Below, piece after piece: positions 1 to 7,018 of a stretch of 50,232 bases of DNA. Location: contig DTTX01000074.1 in assembly GCA_012964435.1 (NCBI GenBank), positions 40,765 to 90,996 of the forward strand, in the 5' to 3' direction. The translations under genes were made by a program, and so were the position numbers. The notes below the pieces were generated by a model that saw only the letters and a list, made by a program, of their open reading frames with translations, was not told the DNA's origin and did not search any database. This DNA is from Mesonia sp. GTDB taxonomy: Bacteria > Bacteroidota > Bacteroidia > Flavobacteriales > Flavobacteriaceae. The stretch's first letter is position 1. Every line of letters begins with the position of its first letter.

Positions 1-1
1 A

Positions 2-778
2 AAAAAATTAGAGAAAAACAGTAATGTAGAGGTTATCGACCTTGCAAATTATTTGAAAGATCAGAGTGAGGAATTACATAGAATTAGTAAAGAGCAAGAA
101 GTTTTATTTAAAAGTTTAGAGCGTAAAAATGAAATACTTTCAGATTATGCGCATATGGTTTCTCACGACCTAAAATCGCCTCTAAGAAGTATAAATACCT
201 TAATAAATTTTATTCTTCAAGATAATAAAGATCTTAAAACCGAATCTAAAGAATATGTTGAGCTTATTTTAAAAAATCTTGAAAAAATGGATGCACTCAT
301 CAGCGGCATCTTAAATTATTCAACTTTAGAAGAAAATCAGCTTGAACGAGAAAAAGTAGATATAAATCTTTTACTACAAGAAATAATAACTTCTATTTAC
401 GTACCAGAAAATATTCAAATTAATATTGATAACCACTACCCTACAATTCTTGGAGATAAAATTAGAATACAACAACTATTTCAAAACATTCTGCAAAATG
501 CCGTTAAGAGCATAGAAAAACCTAACGGAATTATTAATGTTGAAGTAAAAAATAAAGAAACATTCTGGCAATTTTCTATTGCCGATAATGGTAAAGGAAT
601 CCCTAAACATCAATTTGAAAAAATATTTAGGATTTTTGAAAAAATAGATGATAATCAAAGTTCAACCGGGATAGGGCTTTCAATCGTAAAAAAAATAATC
701 GATTTTTATGGAGGCAAAATTTGGTTAGAAAGCGAGCTCGATAAAGGAACTACATTTTACTTCACCATACCAAAATAA
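2..778 (+). CDS. Sensor histidine kinase, C-terminal part (5' end outside window)
   Basis: The reading frame is open from the first bases of the window, so the gene begins upstream; a TTG at 53 is only an internal codon. What is visible is the transmitter module: a coiled-coil linker, a HisKA dimerisation domain with the phosphoacceptor His in VSHDLKSPLRS (nt about 164), then a HATPase_c domain with N-box (LQNAVKS), G1 box DNGKGIP, F box (FRIFEKID) and G2 box STGIGLS, ending in FYFTIPK. All motifs needed for autophosphorylation are intact. It is followed after 4 bp by an HPt gene and then a LytTR regulator, so the three probably form one signalling operon. The sensor region cannot be seen, so the stimulus is unknown and a receiver domain upstream cannot be excluded. 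Confidence 0.93.
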   Translation, partial: KKLEKNSNVEVIDLANYLKDQSEELHRISKEQEVLFKSLERKNEILSDYAHMVSHDLKSPLRSINTLINFILQDNKDLKTESKEYVELILKNLEKMDALISGILNYSTLEENQLEREKVDINLLLQEIITSIYVPENIQINIDNHYPTILGDKIRIQQLFQNILQNAVKSIEKPNGIINVEVKNKETFWQFSIADNGKGIPKHQFEKIFRIFEKIDDNQSSTGIGLSIVKKIIDFYGGKIWLESELDKGTTFYFTIPK

Positions 779-782
779 ATTT

Positions 783-1106
783 ATGAAAGAACAACCTAAC
801 CTCTCTTATATCAACCAATTGTCGGGTGGCGACAAAGAATTTGAGACCAAGTTAATAAGTATCGTAAAAAAAGAGCTTCCAGAAGAGATCTATACTTACA
901 ATCTTAACTTAAAAAACAAAAATTTTGAATTAGCCGCCGATAATGTGCATAAGCTTAAACATAAAATTAGTATTTTAGGACTAGAATTATGTTATCAACT
1001 TGCTATTGACTATGAAGATGACTTGCGTGAGCAAAATTTATCACGTAAAAATGAATTTGAAAATGTTTTGCAAGCAATGATAAATTTTATTGAAGAACTA
1101 AAATAA
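783..1106 (+). CDS. HPt (histidine phosphotransfer) domain protein
   Basis: A 107-residue, mostly helical stand-alone protein with the HPt signature: His56 in NVHKLKHKISILG is the expected phosphoacceptor, followed by the Lys and the Gly typical of the A-HxLKG-ssslG motif. HPt proteins pass phosphate between receiver domains in multistep relays. It sits 4 bp after the kinase gene and 5 bp before the LytTR regulator gene, so it is probably cotranscribed and works with both. The kinase part seen here ends without a receiver domain, so the relay partner is unclear. Codons 5-7 contain TAACCTC, complementary to the 5' end of the small RNA units downstream. Confidence 0.85.
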   Translation: MKEQPNLSYINQLSGGDKEFETKLISIVKKELPEEIYTYNLNLKNKNFELAADNVHKLKHKISILGLELCYQLAIDYEDDLREQNLSRKNEFENVLQAMINFIEELK

Positions 1107-1111
1107 AGTTT

Positions 1112-1828
1112 ATGAATTGTATAATTATCGACGATGAAGAAATGGCGAGAGCCATCATCGAACAATTTGCCTCTCAAAATAAAAATTTAAAATTAGACGC
1201 TCAATTTGAAGATGCCATTCAGGCTATAAAATACTTAAATCAGCATCACGTAGATCTTATTTTCTTAGATATACATATGCCAACATTTAGCGGTTTTGAT
1301 CTTATACAAACCCTTAAAGATCCTCCAAAAATCATTCTTACAACTTCAGATAGAAACTTTGCGATAGAAGCTTTCGAATATGAATGTATTGTAGATTATT
1401 TAGTAAAACCTATTTCTAAAGATCGTTTCGATAAAGCAGTGAATAAAGCGATTGCTTTTCAGGTTCCTAATAATGAAACTTCTTCAGCATCAAATAACGA
1501 GTCGAAAGAAGACAGCGAAAACGATTTATATGTGAACATCGATAGACGACTAATAAAAATCGATATTCCTTCTATTTATTTAATTGAAGCAAAGGGTGAT
1601 TATATTTTAATTAAAACATCTGGTCAAAACTACACGGTGCATTCAACTTTAAAAAAGATCGAAGATAAACTACCTAACGATAATTTTTTGAAGATTCATC
1701 GTTCTTATATAATCAATATTAAAAAGATTATTGATATTGAAGATAACAGCGTTTTAATTGAAAAAGATGTTATCCCGGTTAGTAGATCTAATCGCCCAGA
1801 GTTAATGAAGCGACTCAACTTATTATAG
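1112..1828 (+). CDS. LytTR-family response regulator
   Basis: A 238-residue protein with an N-terminal receiver domain (acidic pocket D7-D8-E9, phosphoacceptor D53 in FLDIHMP, T77/T78, K99 in YLVKPIS), an acidic Ser/Asn-rich linker around residues 120-138, and a C-terminal LytTR DNA-binding domain (about 139-236, with the usual sequence FLKIHRSYIINIKKI). LytTR proteins bind direct repeats of about 9 bp spaced about one or two helical turns apart. Arrays of 9-bp elements with a 21-bp period start just after this gene and recur upstream of several other genes in the window; I infer that this protein binds them. It is the third gene of the kinase-HPt-regulator cluster. The family assignment is firm, the target assignment is inference. 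Confidence 0.95.
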   Translation: MNCIIIDDEEMARAIIEQFASQNKNLKLDAQFEDAIQAIKYLNQHHVDLIFLDIHMPTFSGFDLIQTLKDPPKIILTTSDRNFAIEAFEYECIVDYLVKPISKDRFDKAVNKAIAFQVPNNETSSASNNESKEDSENDLYVNIDRRLIKIDIPSIYLIEAKGDYILIKTSGQNYTVHSTLKKIEDKLPNDNFLKIHRSYIINIKKIIDIEDNSVLIEKDVIPVSRSNRPELMKRLNLL

Positions 1829-1851
1829 CTTAACTGCAAAAACAAACCAAT

Positions 1852-1881
1852 CATCGAAACATTAATGCAATTCGGCGAAAA
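1852..1881 (+). promoter_or_regulatory. Phased 9-bp direct repeat array A (putative LytTR-type operator)
   Basis: CATCGAAAC at 1852-1860 and CGGCGAAAA at 1873-1881 are spaced exactly 21 bp start to start. A poor third match (TAACTGCAA) lies in phase at 1831. A TAAATTTG -7 box follows at 1909-1916, 27 bp after the array, and no TTTG -33 box is present. The array would lie at roughly -69 to -40 relative to a start near 1921. The binding protein is inferred, not shown. Confidence 0.6.
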
Positions 1882-1908
1882 ATAGATTAATCAATCTCTT
1901 AATTTATC

Positions 1909-1916
1909 TAAATTTG
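1909..1916 (+). promoter_or_regulatory. -7 promoter box of small RNA unit 1
   Basis: TAAATTTG matches the Bacteroidetes sigma-A -7 consensus TAnnTTTG exactly and lies 4 bp before the conserved GAGGTTAAG that opens the unit. A -33 TTTG is lacking, suggesting dependence on an activator bound at the upstream array. Confidence 0.6.
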
Positions 1917-1920
1917 AAAT

Positions 1921-1990
1921 GAGGTTAAGTAATTTATTTCATAAGTTTTTATTGGTTTAAAGCCGAGAGTGGAGACTCCCGGCTTTATTT
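1921..1990 (+). ncRNA. Small RNA-like unit 1 (tandem family of three)
   Basis: About 70 nt beginning GAGGTTAAGTAATTT and ending in an intrinsic terminator (AAGCCG-GAGT / ACTC-CGGCTT around loop GGAG, then TTTATTT). The same body is repeated at 2155 and 2368, while the spacers between units are unrelated except for the phased repeats. The terminator stems differ between copies but keep pairing (an A-C mismatch here is G-C in unit 2; unit 3 has a perfect 8-bp AT-containing stem), which supports a real RNA structure. No ORF of useful size lies inside. Size and ends are inferred from the -7 box and terminator. The function is unknown; a trans-acting RNA or a LytTR-controlled regulatory RNA is plausible. 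Confidence 0.65.
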
Positions 1991-2064
1991 ATTATGAAAA
2001 TTACCAAAATCCAATATTGAGCATTTATAAATATTTGCTCTTAAAAAGTATCAAATTAATATTT

Positions 2065-2115
2065 TAACGAAAGATAATTATCAATCACCGAAACATAACT
2101 TCCATTCATCGAAAA
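2065..2115 (+). promoter_or_regulatory. Phased 9-bp direct repeat array B (putative LytTR-type operator)
   Basis: Three elements in exact 21-bp phase: TAACGAAAG at 2065, CACCGAAAC at 2086 and CATCGAAAA at 2107. The distance from the last element to the following -7 box (GATATTTG, 2143-2150) is 27 bp, identical to array A. The elements and spacing are directly visible; the regulator is inferred. Confidence 0.65.
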
Positions 2116-2154
2116 ACCCATTAGATAAACGTTTAAGATTGCGATATTTGAAGT

Positions 2155-2230
2155 GAGGTTAAGTAATTTATTTCATAAGTTTTTATTGGTTTTTAAGCCG
2201 GGAGTGGAGACTTCCGGCTTTCTTTTTTTT
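2155..2230 (+). ncRNA. Small RNA-like unit 2
   Basis: Second copy of the unit: starts GAGGTTAAGTAATTT 4 bp after a GATATTTG -7 box, and ends with the hairpin AAGCCGGGAGT-GGAG-ACTTCCGGCTT followed by a run of T. The body is nearly identical to unit 1 over about 45 nt up to the terminator. Compensating changes in the stem (G-C and G-U pairs in place of those in unit 1) argue that the structure is maintained. No protein-coding potential is evident. Confidence 0.65.
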
Positions 2231-2278
2231 CTTTAATTTATTCAAAAAACTAAACCTAACCTCTTCACCGTTTTATTT

Positions 2279-2329
2279 AATCTATAGTAATTATACAATG
2301 GTCTATACTAATCAACCACTTACCGAAGA
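2279..2329 (+). promoter_or_regulatory. Phased 9-bp direct repeat array C (putative LytTR-type operator)
   Basis: AATCTATAG at 2279, GGTCTATAC at 2300 and TACCGAAGA at 2321, again with 21-bp spacing. The first two are a CTATA-type variant of the element (also seen in array E at 3599). The -7 box GATATTTG (2356-2363) follows 26 bp after the last element, one base less than in A and B. Confidence 0.5.
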
Positions 2330-2367
2330 ATTAAAATCCAAACAGGATAATTAGTGATATTTGTTAT

Positions 2368-2439
2368 GAGGTTAAGTAATTTTATTTCATAAGTTTTTAT
2401 TGGTTTTTTAGGCCGAGAGAATATTCTCTCGGCTTTTTT
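2368..2439 (+). ncRNA. Small RNA-like unit 3
   Basis: Third copy: starts GAGGTTAAGTAATTTT 4 bp after GATATTTG and ends with a perfect hairpin GCCGAGAGAAT/ATTCTCTCGGC and a T6 tract (2410-2439). The terminator stem has a quite different sequence from units 1 and 2 while the 5' body is conserved, so the body is what is under selection. A lipoprotein gene starts 55 bp downstream at 2495, so readthrough could feed it. Confidence 0.65.
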
Positions 2440-2494
2440 GTTTACACTCAAGCAACCATTTAAAGATAATTACATCTTAATAAAAAAAGATAAA

Positions 2495-2935
2495 ATGAAA
2501 TTATTACAGAAACTCATACTTCTAATTAGTATAGCAAACTTAATTTCTTGTACATCTTGTGATGAGAATGAGACCAATTATTTTTCTTCGTGTGATTTTG
2601 AATGTATTGTCGATCCAGATATATACGAAAATTCTGAATCTTCTAATGTGACAATCTCAAATTTAGAAATTATAGATAACTGCTTAACTATAAATTATTC
2701 ATCAAGTGGTTGCGATGGTAGTACTTGGGAAGTTCGATTAATTGCTAACGACGAAGTTCTAGAGTCTAACCCGCCTCAACGAAATTTAAAATTTGAATTA
2801 ACTAATCAAGAAGCTTGTTTAGCGGTGATTTCTAAAAGTAGTTCTTTCGACATTTTAAATTTACAAGTAGAAGGATCGACATCTGTATATTTAAACCTTG
2901 ATGGTTACGATAATTCAATTTTATATGAATACTAA
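2495..2935 (+). CDS. Small Cys-rich lipoprotein, function unknown
   Basis: I place the start at ATG 2495, giving 146 residues that begin with a lipoprotein signal peptide (MKLLQKLILLISIANLISC, lipobox Cys19). A longer frame from TTG 2438 would start inside the T tract of the terminator of small RNA unit 3 and would bury the signal peptide, so I reject it. The mature part begins TSCDENE and has several Cys residues (SSCDFECI, DNC, SGCDG, EAC) that could form disulphides, and a beta-rich composition. It has no family I recognise. It probably sits in the outer membrane or periplasm. It is downstream of the LytTR-associated small RNA units. Confidence 0.75.
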   Translation: MKLLQKLILLISIANLISCTSCDENETNYFSSCDFECIVDPDIYENSESSNVTISNLEIIDNCLTINYSSSGCDGSTWEVRLIANDEVLESNPPQRNLKFELTNQEACLAVISKSSSFDILNLQVEGSTSVYLNLDGYDNSILYEY

Positions 2936-2964
2936 AATCACTTACATATACAATTAGGTTATTT

Positions 2965-2994
2965 CGTCTAAAGATAATTTCCATTCAACGAATC
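2965..2994 (+). promoter_or_regulatory. Phased 9-bp direct repeat pair D upstream of the STAS-like gene
   Basis: CGTCTAAAG at 2965 and CAACGAATC at 2986 are 21 bp apart. The 12-bp spacer ATAATTTCCATT is 11/12 identical to the spacer in array B (ATAACTTCCATT), so the two arrays look related by descent. No clear TAnnTTTG follows at the expected position. The STAS-like gene starts 63 bp after the pair. Confidence 0.55.
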
Positions 2995-3057
2995 TTATCA
3001 TATACAACACATAATTTTTAGAAATTAGTAATATAATAACTACTAAAACTTGAAATT

Positions 3058-3363
3058 ATGGCATTTGCGATCACAAAAAACAAAGGAGAATATTGGTTAA
3101 GAGGTAATCTAACAGCAAGTAATGCTCCACTGGTAAAGAAACATTTCGAAATGATTCTTATGAACAAGCAAGAACTAACAATTCATTTAGATTTTCTAGA
3201 CAGTTTAGATACGGGAAGCATGTTTGAACTTCAACTACTAAAGAATATGGCTTATGATCGACATAAAATTATACATTTTGTAGGGCAGCATAATAAAAAA
3301 ATACAAGGAACATTTTTTAGAACCGGGATTAACTTATTTGATTATTATGAGCAAAGCGCATAA
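3058..3363 (+). CDS. STAS-like domain protein
   Basis: A 101-residue soluble protein. The pattern of an N-terminal beta-strand with a Leu-Gly turn (WLRGNLTASNA), a helix, a hydrophobic strand and the LDSLDTGSMFELQLLKNMAY segment resembles STAS domains (anti-sigma factor antagonist fold), where a Ser or Thr after the Asp is the regulatory site. The resemblance is by pattern only. It is a single gene, with phased repeat pair D upstream and a terminator directly downstream, so it is probably controlled with the small RNA units. A partner kinase or sigma factor is not encoded nearby. Confidence 0.6.
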   Translation: MAFAITKNKGEYWLRGNLTASNAPLVKKHFEMILMNKQELTIHLDFLDSLDTGSMFELQLLKNMAYDRHKIIHFVGQHNKKIQGTFFRTGINLFDYYEQSA

Positions 3364-3386
3364 AATTATAAGATTCAAAAATTATT

Positions 3387-3419
3387 AATCGTGGTAGAAG
3401 TATTTTATCACGATTTTTT
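3387..3419 (+). terminator. Intrinsic terminator after the STAS-like gene
   Basis: AATCGTG (3387-3393) pairs with CACGATT (3409-3415) and is followed by T residues. It lies 24 bp after the stop codon. The 341-bp gap to the next gene also holds array E; otherwise I see only AT-rich sequence there. Confidence 0.75.
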
Positions 3420-3577
3420 ATTCTTAAACGTTAATATTTTAACTAAATTGAAATATTTATGAATTCACATAAATTACATCATAATTTAAAATTTCAGTAA
3501 TTTAAAAAGCTTATATATGAATATATCATATTTTAATCCTTAACTAATAACTATAATTATTGATTCTTTAATTTAAA

Positions 3578-3628
3578 AATCTACAAATTTCAACTTCTCA
3601 ACTATACATAATTGCACTTCATCGAAAT
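3578..3628 (+). promoter_or_regulatory. Phased 9-bp direct repeat array E upstream of the glycosyltransferase gene
   Basis: AATCTACAA at 3578, CAACTATAC at 3599 and CATCGAAAT at 3620 with 21-bp spacing. The last element is a near-consensus match; the first two are of the CTA-type variant also seen in array C. The gene starts 76 bp later. No good -7 box is visible at the expected distance. Confidence 0.5.
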
Positions 3629-3704
3629 ATATTACAAATAAACTCTTTTATGTATGAAATTTACACTATCAAATTAGCCCTAAAAATTTTTTAATCATTT
3701 AATT

Positions 3705-4901
3705 ATGAAATTAGCTATTATTACTGCATTACCTACAAGTAATGTTCCTTTAGGGGAATATGGTTACCATTTAGCAAAAAGCTTTGCTAAGAAAGATGAA
3801 ATTGAAGAATTGGTTTTAATTACAAACAAAGCTAGAGATCCAAAAATTTTAGATTTTGACACACAAGGATGTAGAATCACCGTAAAAGAATGTTGGGATT
3901 ATAATCAAGCGATGAATGTTTTCTGTATTTACAAATCGATTCTAGAAGAGAAACCAGACGCTGTCTTGTTTAATGCCCAAATAAACATGTTCGGCAATAA
4001 AAAAATCGCTGCAGGATTAGGTTTATTGCTACCCATGATTTTTAAATTGAAAGGTTTAGTTTCTATCGTATTGTTACATCATTTAGAACATAATCTAAAA
4101 TTAGATAGCGCCGGGTTGTTCTCAAGAAACTTTAAATCAAAACTTAATAATTTTGTTGGTACAAAACTTATGAAGTCCTTGTTGCAAGCAAACTTAGCAG
4201 TAGTCACTTTAAAACAAAATGTAGTTAAGCTTAATGAACTTTACGGAGCTAAAAATGTATTACATATACCACACGGTTCTTTTGAAAATACTAATGTTAA
4301 TTTTGAAGAAAAGAAAAGCGTAAGAAAAAAAATCTTGACTTTCGGGAAGTTTGGAAATCATAAAAATATAGAAGTTTTAATTGAAGCAGTCGAACTTATA
4401 AAGACTCGAATGCAAGAAGATATAGATTTAGTCGTTGCAGGAACAGATTCGGTAAATAATGAAGGCTATTTGGCTAAAGTACAAAAGAGTTATAATAATA
4501 TTCCGAATTTAAAATTTACAGGATACATTCTTGAGAATGAAATACAAGGTTTATTTTCTGAAGCAGATCTAATCGTATTGCCATATTTAAAGACGTTAGG
4601 AAGCTCAGGAGTGCTGCATTTATCAGGTTCTCACGGCAAAGCAGTGGTTTTACCGGATCTTGAGGGTTTTAGCACTTTAGTGAGAGAACAAGGCTATAGA
4701 GGTCAGTTTTTTAAACCAAACAGTGTTTTATCTTTAGCTGAAGCCATCGAGGATGTTATTTATAATGAAGATTATAAACTAAAAATTGCAAAGGCAAATT
4801 ACAGAGCTGCATGTTCTTCACCAATTTCTAGTGTTACCGATAGCTATATATATGAATTTAAGAATTTAATTCAACAAAAATATCACCAAGTAGTAGCATA
4901 A
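3705..4901 (+). CDS. Glycosyltransferase, GT-B fold (GT4-like)
   Basis: A 398-residue cytosolic protein without signal peptide. The N-terminal half begins as a Rossmann domain (MKLAIITALPTSNVPLGEYGYHLAKSF), and the C-terminal half has the usual nucleotide-sugar binding layout: HGSFEN, then ILTFGKFGNHKNIEVLIEA, VVAGTDS, LKFTGYILENEIQGLFSEADLIVLPY, SSGVLHLSGSHGKAVVLPD. This is the pattern of GT4 retaining glycosyltransferases acting on polysaccharide or glycoconjugate. The donor and acceptor cannot be told from sequence. It stands alone, not in a polysaccharide cluster, and carries a phased repeat array in its upstream region, which suggests it is an output of the LytTR pathway. Confidence 0.85.
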   Translation: MKLAIITALPTSNVPLGEYGYHLAKSFAKKDEIEELVLITNKARDPKILDFDTQGCRITVKECWDYNQAMNVFCIYKSILEEKPDAVLFNAQINMFGNKKIAAGLGLLLPMIFKLKGLVSIVLLHHLEHNLKLDSAGLFSRNFKSKLNNFVGTKLMKSLLQANLAVVTLKQNVVKLNELYGAKNVLHIPHGSFENTNVNFEEKKSVRKKILTFGKFGNHKNIEVLIEAVELIKTRMQEDIDLVVAGTDSVNNEGYLAKVQKSYNNIPNLKFTGYILENEIQGLFSEADLIVLPYLKTLGSSGVLHLSGSHGKAVVLPDLEGFSTLVREQGYRGQFFKPNSVLSLAEAIEDVIYNEDYKLKIAKANYRAACSSPISSVTDSYIYEFKNLIQQKYHQVVA

Positions 4902-4913
4902 ATTACTGTAAAT

Positions 4914-5113
4914 CCGGCTTGTATTATTTAAAGAGTGATCTTAAACATATCTAAAATAACGACCCCACCAAGCCGGTATCTACAGTTAAAAGTAACATTA
5001 AAATTACAAATTTTATCATTAAAGAAGGGGTTTCATAATAGTTAGTTTTTAAATGTTGGTTAAGTTTGCGCCACTTGAAGAGTCGGTATCATTTTATTGA
5101 ACCGGCTTTTCTT
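4914..5113 (+). promoter_or_regulatory. Alternative hairpins upstream of the FNT gene
   Basis: CCGGCTTG at 4914-4921 pairs perfectly with CAAGCCGG at 4969-4976. AAGCCGGT at 4970-4977 also pairs perfectly with ACCGGCTT at 5101-5108, and AGTCGGT at 5081-5087 pairs with ACCGGCT at 5101-5107 with one G-U, followed by TTTTCTTG. The three pairings are mutually exclusive and the last one looks like a terminator. This could be the terminator of the glycosyltransferase transcript, a small RNA, or a leader of the next gene. No ligand motif is recognised. Confidence 0.4.
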
Positions 5114-5180
5114 GTTAAATAAATCTTTATTGTTTTTCAACTTGAGGAGTTCAGAGTAAATTTCAGAATTATTAGAAAAA

Positions 5181-6044
5181 ATGACTAAAGAAGAAGAAAA
5201 TACTCAGAAAAATATAGATTCAGAAATTCATAATTCTGCTTCAGAATCTAAGAAGAGTGCCGGCACAAAAAAATCGCACGGAGAGATTTTAAAAGATCAG
5301 ATCTGTGAAGGACAAGAGACTTATAATAAAAAGCCGGGTAGCATTATTTTGAGTTCTATGACAGCAGGATTAGAAATCGGTTTTAGTTACTTATTAATTT
5401 GTAGTTTATTTTCCTTTTTTCAAGATCAATTCACTAATCAAACATTATTTAAGCTTATTGCCTTTGTATATCCGCTAGGCTTTATTTTAGTGATTTTAGG
5501 GCAATCTATTCTATTTACAGAGCAAACATCTTTACTCACACTACCAGTTTTAAATCGCAAACGAAGTTTTGGTAGTTTATTTAGAATTTGGGGTTTGGTA
5601 ATTTTCGGTAATTTAATTGGTGGCTTTCTAATAGCGCTTACGCTAATTTGGATCGGACCCAAACTGCAACTCTTCAATTTAAAAACCATAGAAACGATTG
5701 CTCTTCACGTTATAAAACCAGACTCTTTAACCATTTTGATCAGTGCTGTTTTAGCGGGTTGGTTAATGGGGCTTTTATCTTGGTTACTTTCTTCTGCTAC
5801 CGAAACTGTAAGCAGAATAATTATAATATTTCTTATTACAGCTACGATGTCTTTTACAGGATTGCATCACAGTATTATTGGTAATGTTGAAGTTTTCTCG
5901 GGAATGATCACTTCTTCAGCCATAAATTTTACTGAATATATTAGATTTCAATCGTTAGCATTATTGGGTAACGCCATTGGCGGAGCGTTTTTCGTTGCTT
6001 TATTAAAATATAGGGCTTTCGTTTATAATGTAGATGTAAATTAA
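5181..6044 (+). CDS. Formate/nitrite transporter (FNT) family channel
   Basis: A 287-residue inner membrane protein. About 50 polar, Lys/Glu/Ser-rich residues precede six predicted membrane segments. The pattern MTAGLEIGFSYLLI, LGQSILFTEQTSLLTLPVL, WGLVIFGNLIGGFLIAL, AGWLMGLLSWLLSS, FTGLHHSIIGNVEVFSGM and LLGNAIGGAFFVALLKY is that of the YfdC branch of the FNT family (pentameric channels for formate, nitrite or related small anions). The substrate cannot be assigned; YfdC-type members are not well characterised. The stop codon overlaps the stop codon of the convergent PAP2 gene. The upstream region has alternative hairpins. Confidence 0.85.
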   Translation: MTKEEENTQKNIDSEIHNSASESKKSAGTKKSHGEILKDQICEGQETYNKKPGSIILSSMTAGLEIGFSYLLICSLFSFFQDQFTNQTLFKLIAFVYPLGFILVILGQSILFTEQTSLLTLPVLNRKRSFGSLFRIWGLVIFGNLIGGFLIALTLIWIGPKLQLFNLKTIETIALHVIKPDSLTILISAVLAGWLMGLLSWLLSSATETVSRIIIIFLITATMSFTGLHHSIIGNVEVFSGMITSSAINFTEYIRFQSLALLGNAIGGAFFVALLKYRAFVYNVDVN

Positions 6045-6895
6045 AAAGTACCCACTACTCCAATACGATTACCACCAAATTGAAGTCGCCAAGAAATTTT
6101 ATTACGCTTTTCTTTATAGGCAGGATCGCTACTCATTTCTCGGTCTAAATATTTATCTATAGAATCTACTACTACAACAGTTAATACGGTACTAAGTGCA
6201 ATATCGGTAAGCCAATGTGCCTCTGCCCAAAGTCTTGAAACAGGTGAAACCATACCGCCTGCAATTAATGCTCCTTTTACCCAAATATTGTCGAATTGTT
6301 TAGATAAAGCATAAAAGGTTGTAAAAGATAAAATGGTATGCCCTGAAGGAAATGAATGATAACCACCTTCTTTACTAAATGGTCTAAATGTGGCTTTACC
6401 ACCGGTGTTAGGTCTAGCTCTTCCTGTTGCAGTTTTACTTATCGTTTGTATTAAACCGGCAGCACTCGCAGAAGAGATCATTAAAATACCCGTTTTTCTT
6501 AACTTTTTACTTTTAGTGAATAAACCTGTTAGGTAAATCGCAGTATTTACTCCGTAGTTATTTTGAGGACTTCCAAAATACCATCCAAAATCTTTTACTA
6601 CACCTGGTATATCTTCATTTTGTTCAGCAAAATAATCGTGAGCATCTTCGTCTATAATATTTAAACCAGCTGTACCAATAGCAACACTAGCTGCAATGGC
6701 CCAATCGTCTTGATCCCACTTAAAAGGTGAAGTATAAACTTGCTTAAAACCACCCCACATAAGTCCGGCATCGTTTTTAGCGAGATCCCATGTGGTAATT
6801 TTTTCTTCTGAAGGAATTGCTAACGTATCTATTTGACAAAAAAATAAATTAACGCTAAAACAAACTAATAATAAGCTTAGGGTAATCTTATGCAT
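6041..6895 (-). CDS. PAP2-family membrane-associated phosphatase
   Basis: 284 residues with a cleavable signal peptide (MHKITLSLLLVCFSVNLFFC). The three phosphatase motifs are intact: Kx6RP (K154-P162, KTATGRARP), PSGH (183-186) and SRx5Hx3D (S220-D231). Type 2 phosphatidic acid phosphatases remove phosphate from lipid phosphates such as phosphatidate or undecaprenyl pyrophosphate; the signal peptide places the active site in the periplasm. The exact substrate is unknown. It is convergent with the FNT gene, and the two stop codons overlap by 3-4 bp, so there is no room for a terminator between them. TAGTTTTG on the minus strand at 6920-6913 could be its -7 box. Confidence 0.88.
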   Translation of the reverse strand: MHKITLSLLLVCFSVNLFFCQIDTLAIPSEEKITTWDLAKNDAGLMWGGFKQVYTSPFKWDQDDWAIAASVAIGTAGLNIIDEDAHDYFAEQNEDIPGVVKDFGWYFGSPQNNYGVNTAIYLTGLFTKSKKLRKTGILMISSASAAGLIQTISKTATGRARPNTGGKATFRPFSKEGGYHSFPSGHTILSFTTFYALSKQFDNIWVKGALIAGGMVSPVSRLWAEAHWLTDIALSTVLTVVVVDSIDKYLDREMSSDPAYKEKRNKISWRLQFGGNRIGVVGTF

Positions 6896-6912
6896 ACTTT
6901 TTTATAGCAAAA

Positions 6913-6920
6913 CAAAACTA
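6913..6920 (-). promoter_or_regulatory. Possible -7 box for the PAP2 gene
   Basis: TAGTTTTG on the minus strand matches TAnnTTTG and lies 18 bp from the start codon. No matching -33 element is seen, so the call rests on one box. Confidence 0.35.
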
Positions 6921-7018
6921 TTTAATGCTTATACCGATAAAATTTAATTAAAATTTCACATTTAAGGAAAGTTAATTTCTAATAAATTAATTTAATATTG
7001 ACTCAAAAACCTGATAAT

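Noticed and set aside
1921-2439. Three direct repeats with spacers, at first glance a CRISPR-like array
   Set aside because: Repeats are too long and few, the period (213-234 bp) is far beyond CRISPR spacing, each copy ends in a terminator, and there are no cas genes.
2438-2494. TTG start for the lipoprotein gene
   Set aside because: It lies in the T tract of the preceding terminator and would put 19 polar residues in front of a clear signal peptide.
6041-6044. Overlap of convergent FNT and PAP2 stop codons as a sign of a frameshift
   Set aside because: Both proteins are complete with normal C-termini; short convergent overlaps are common.
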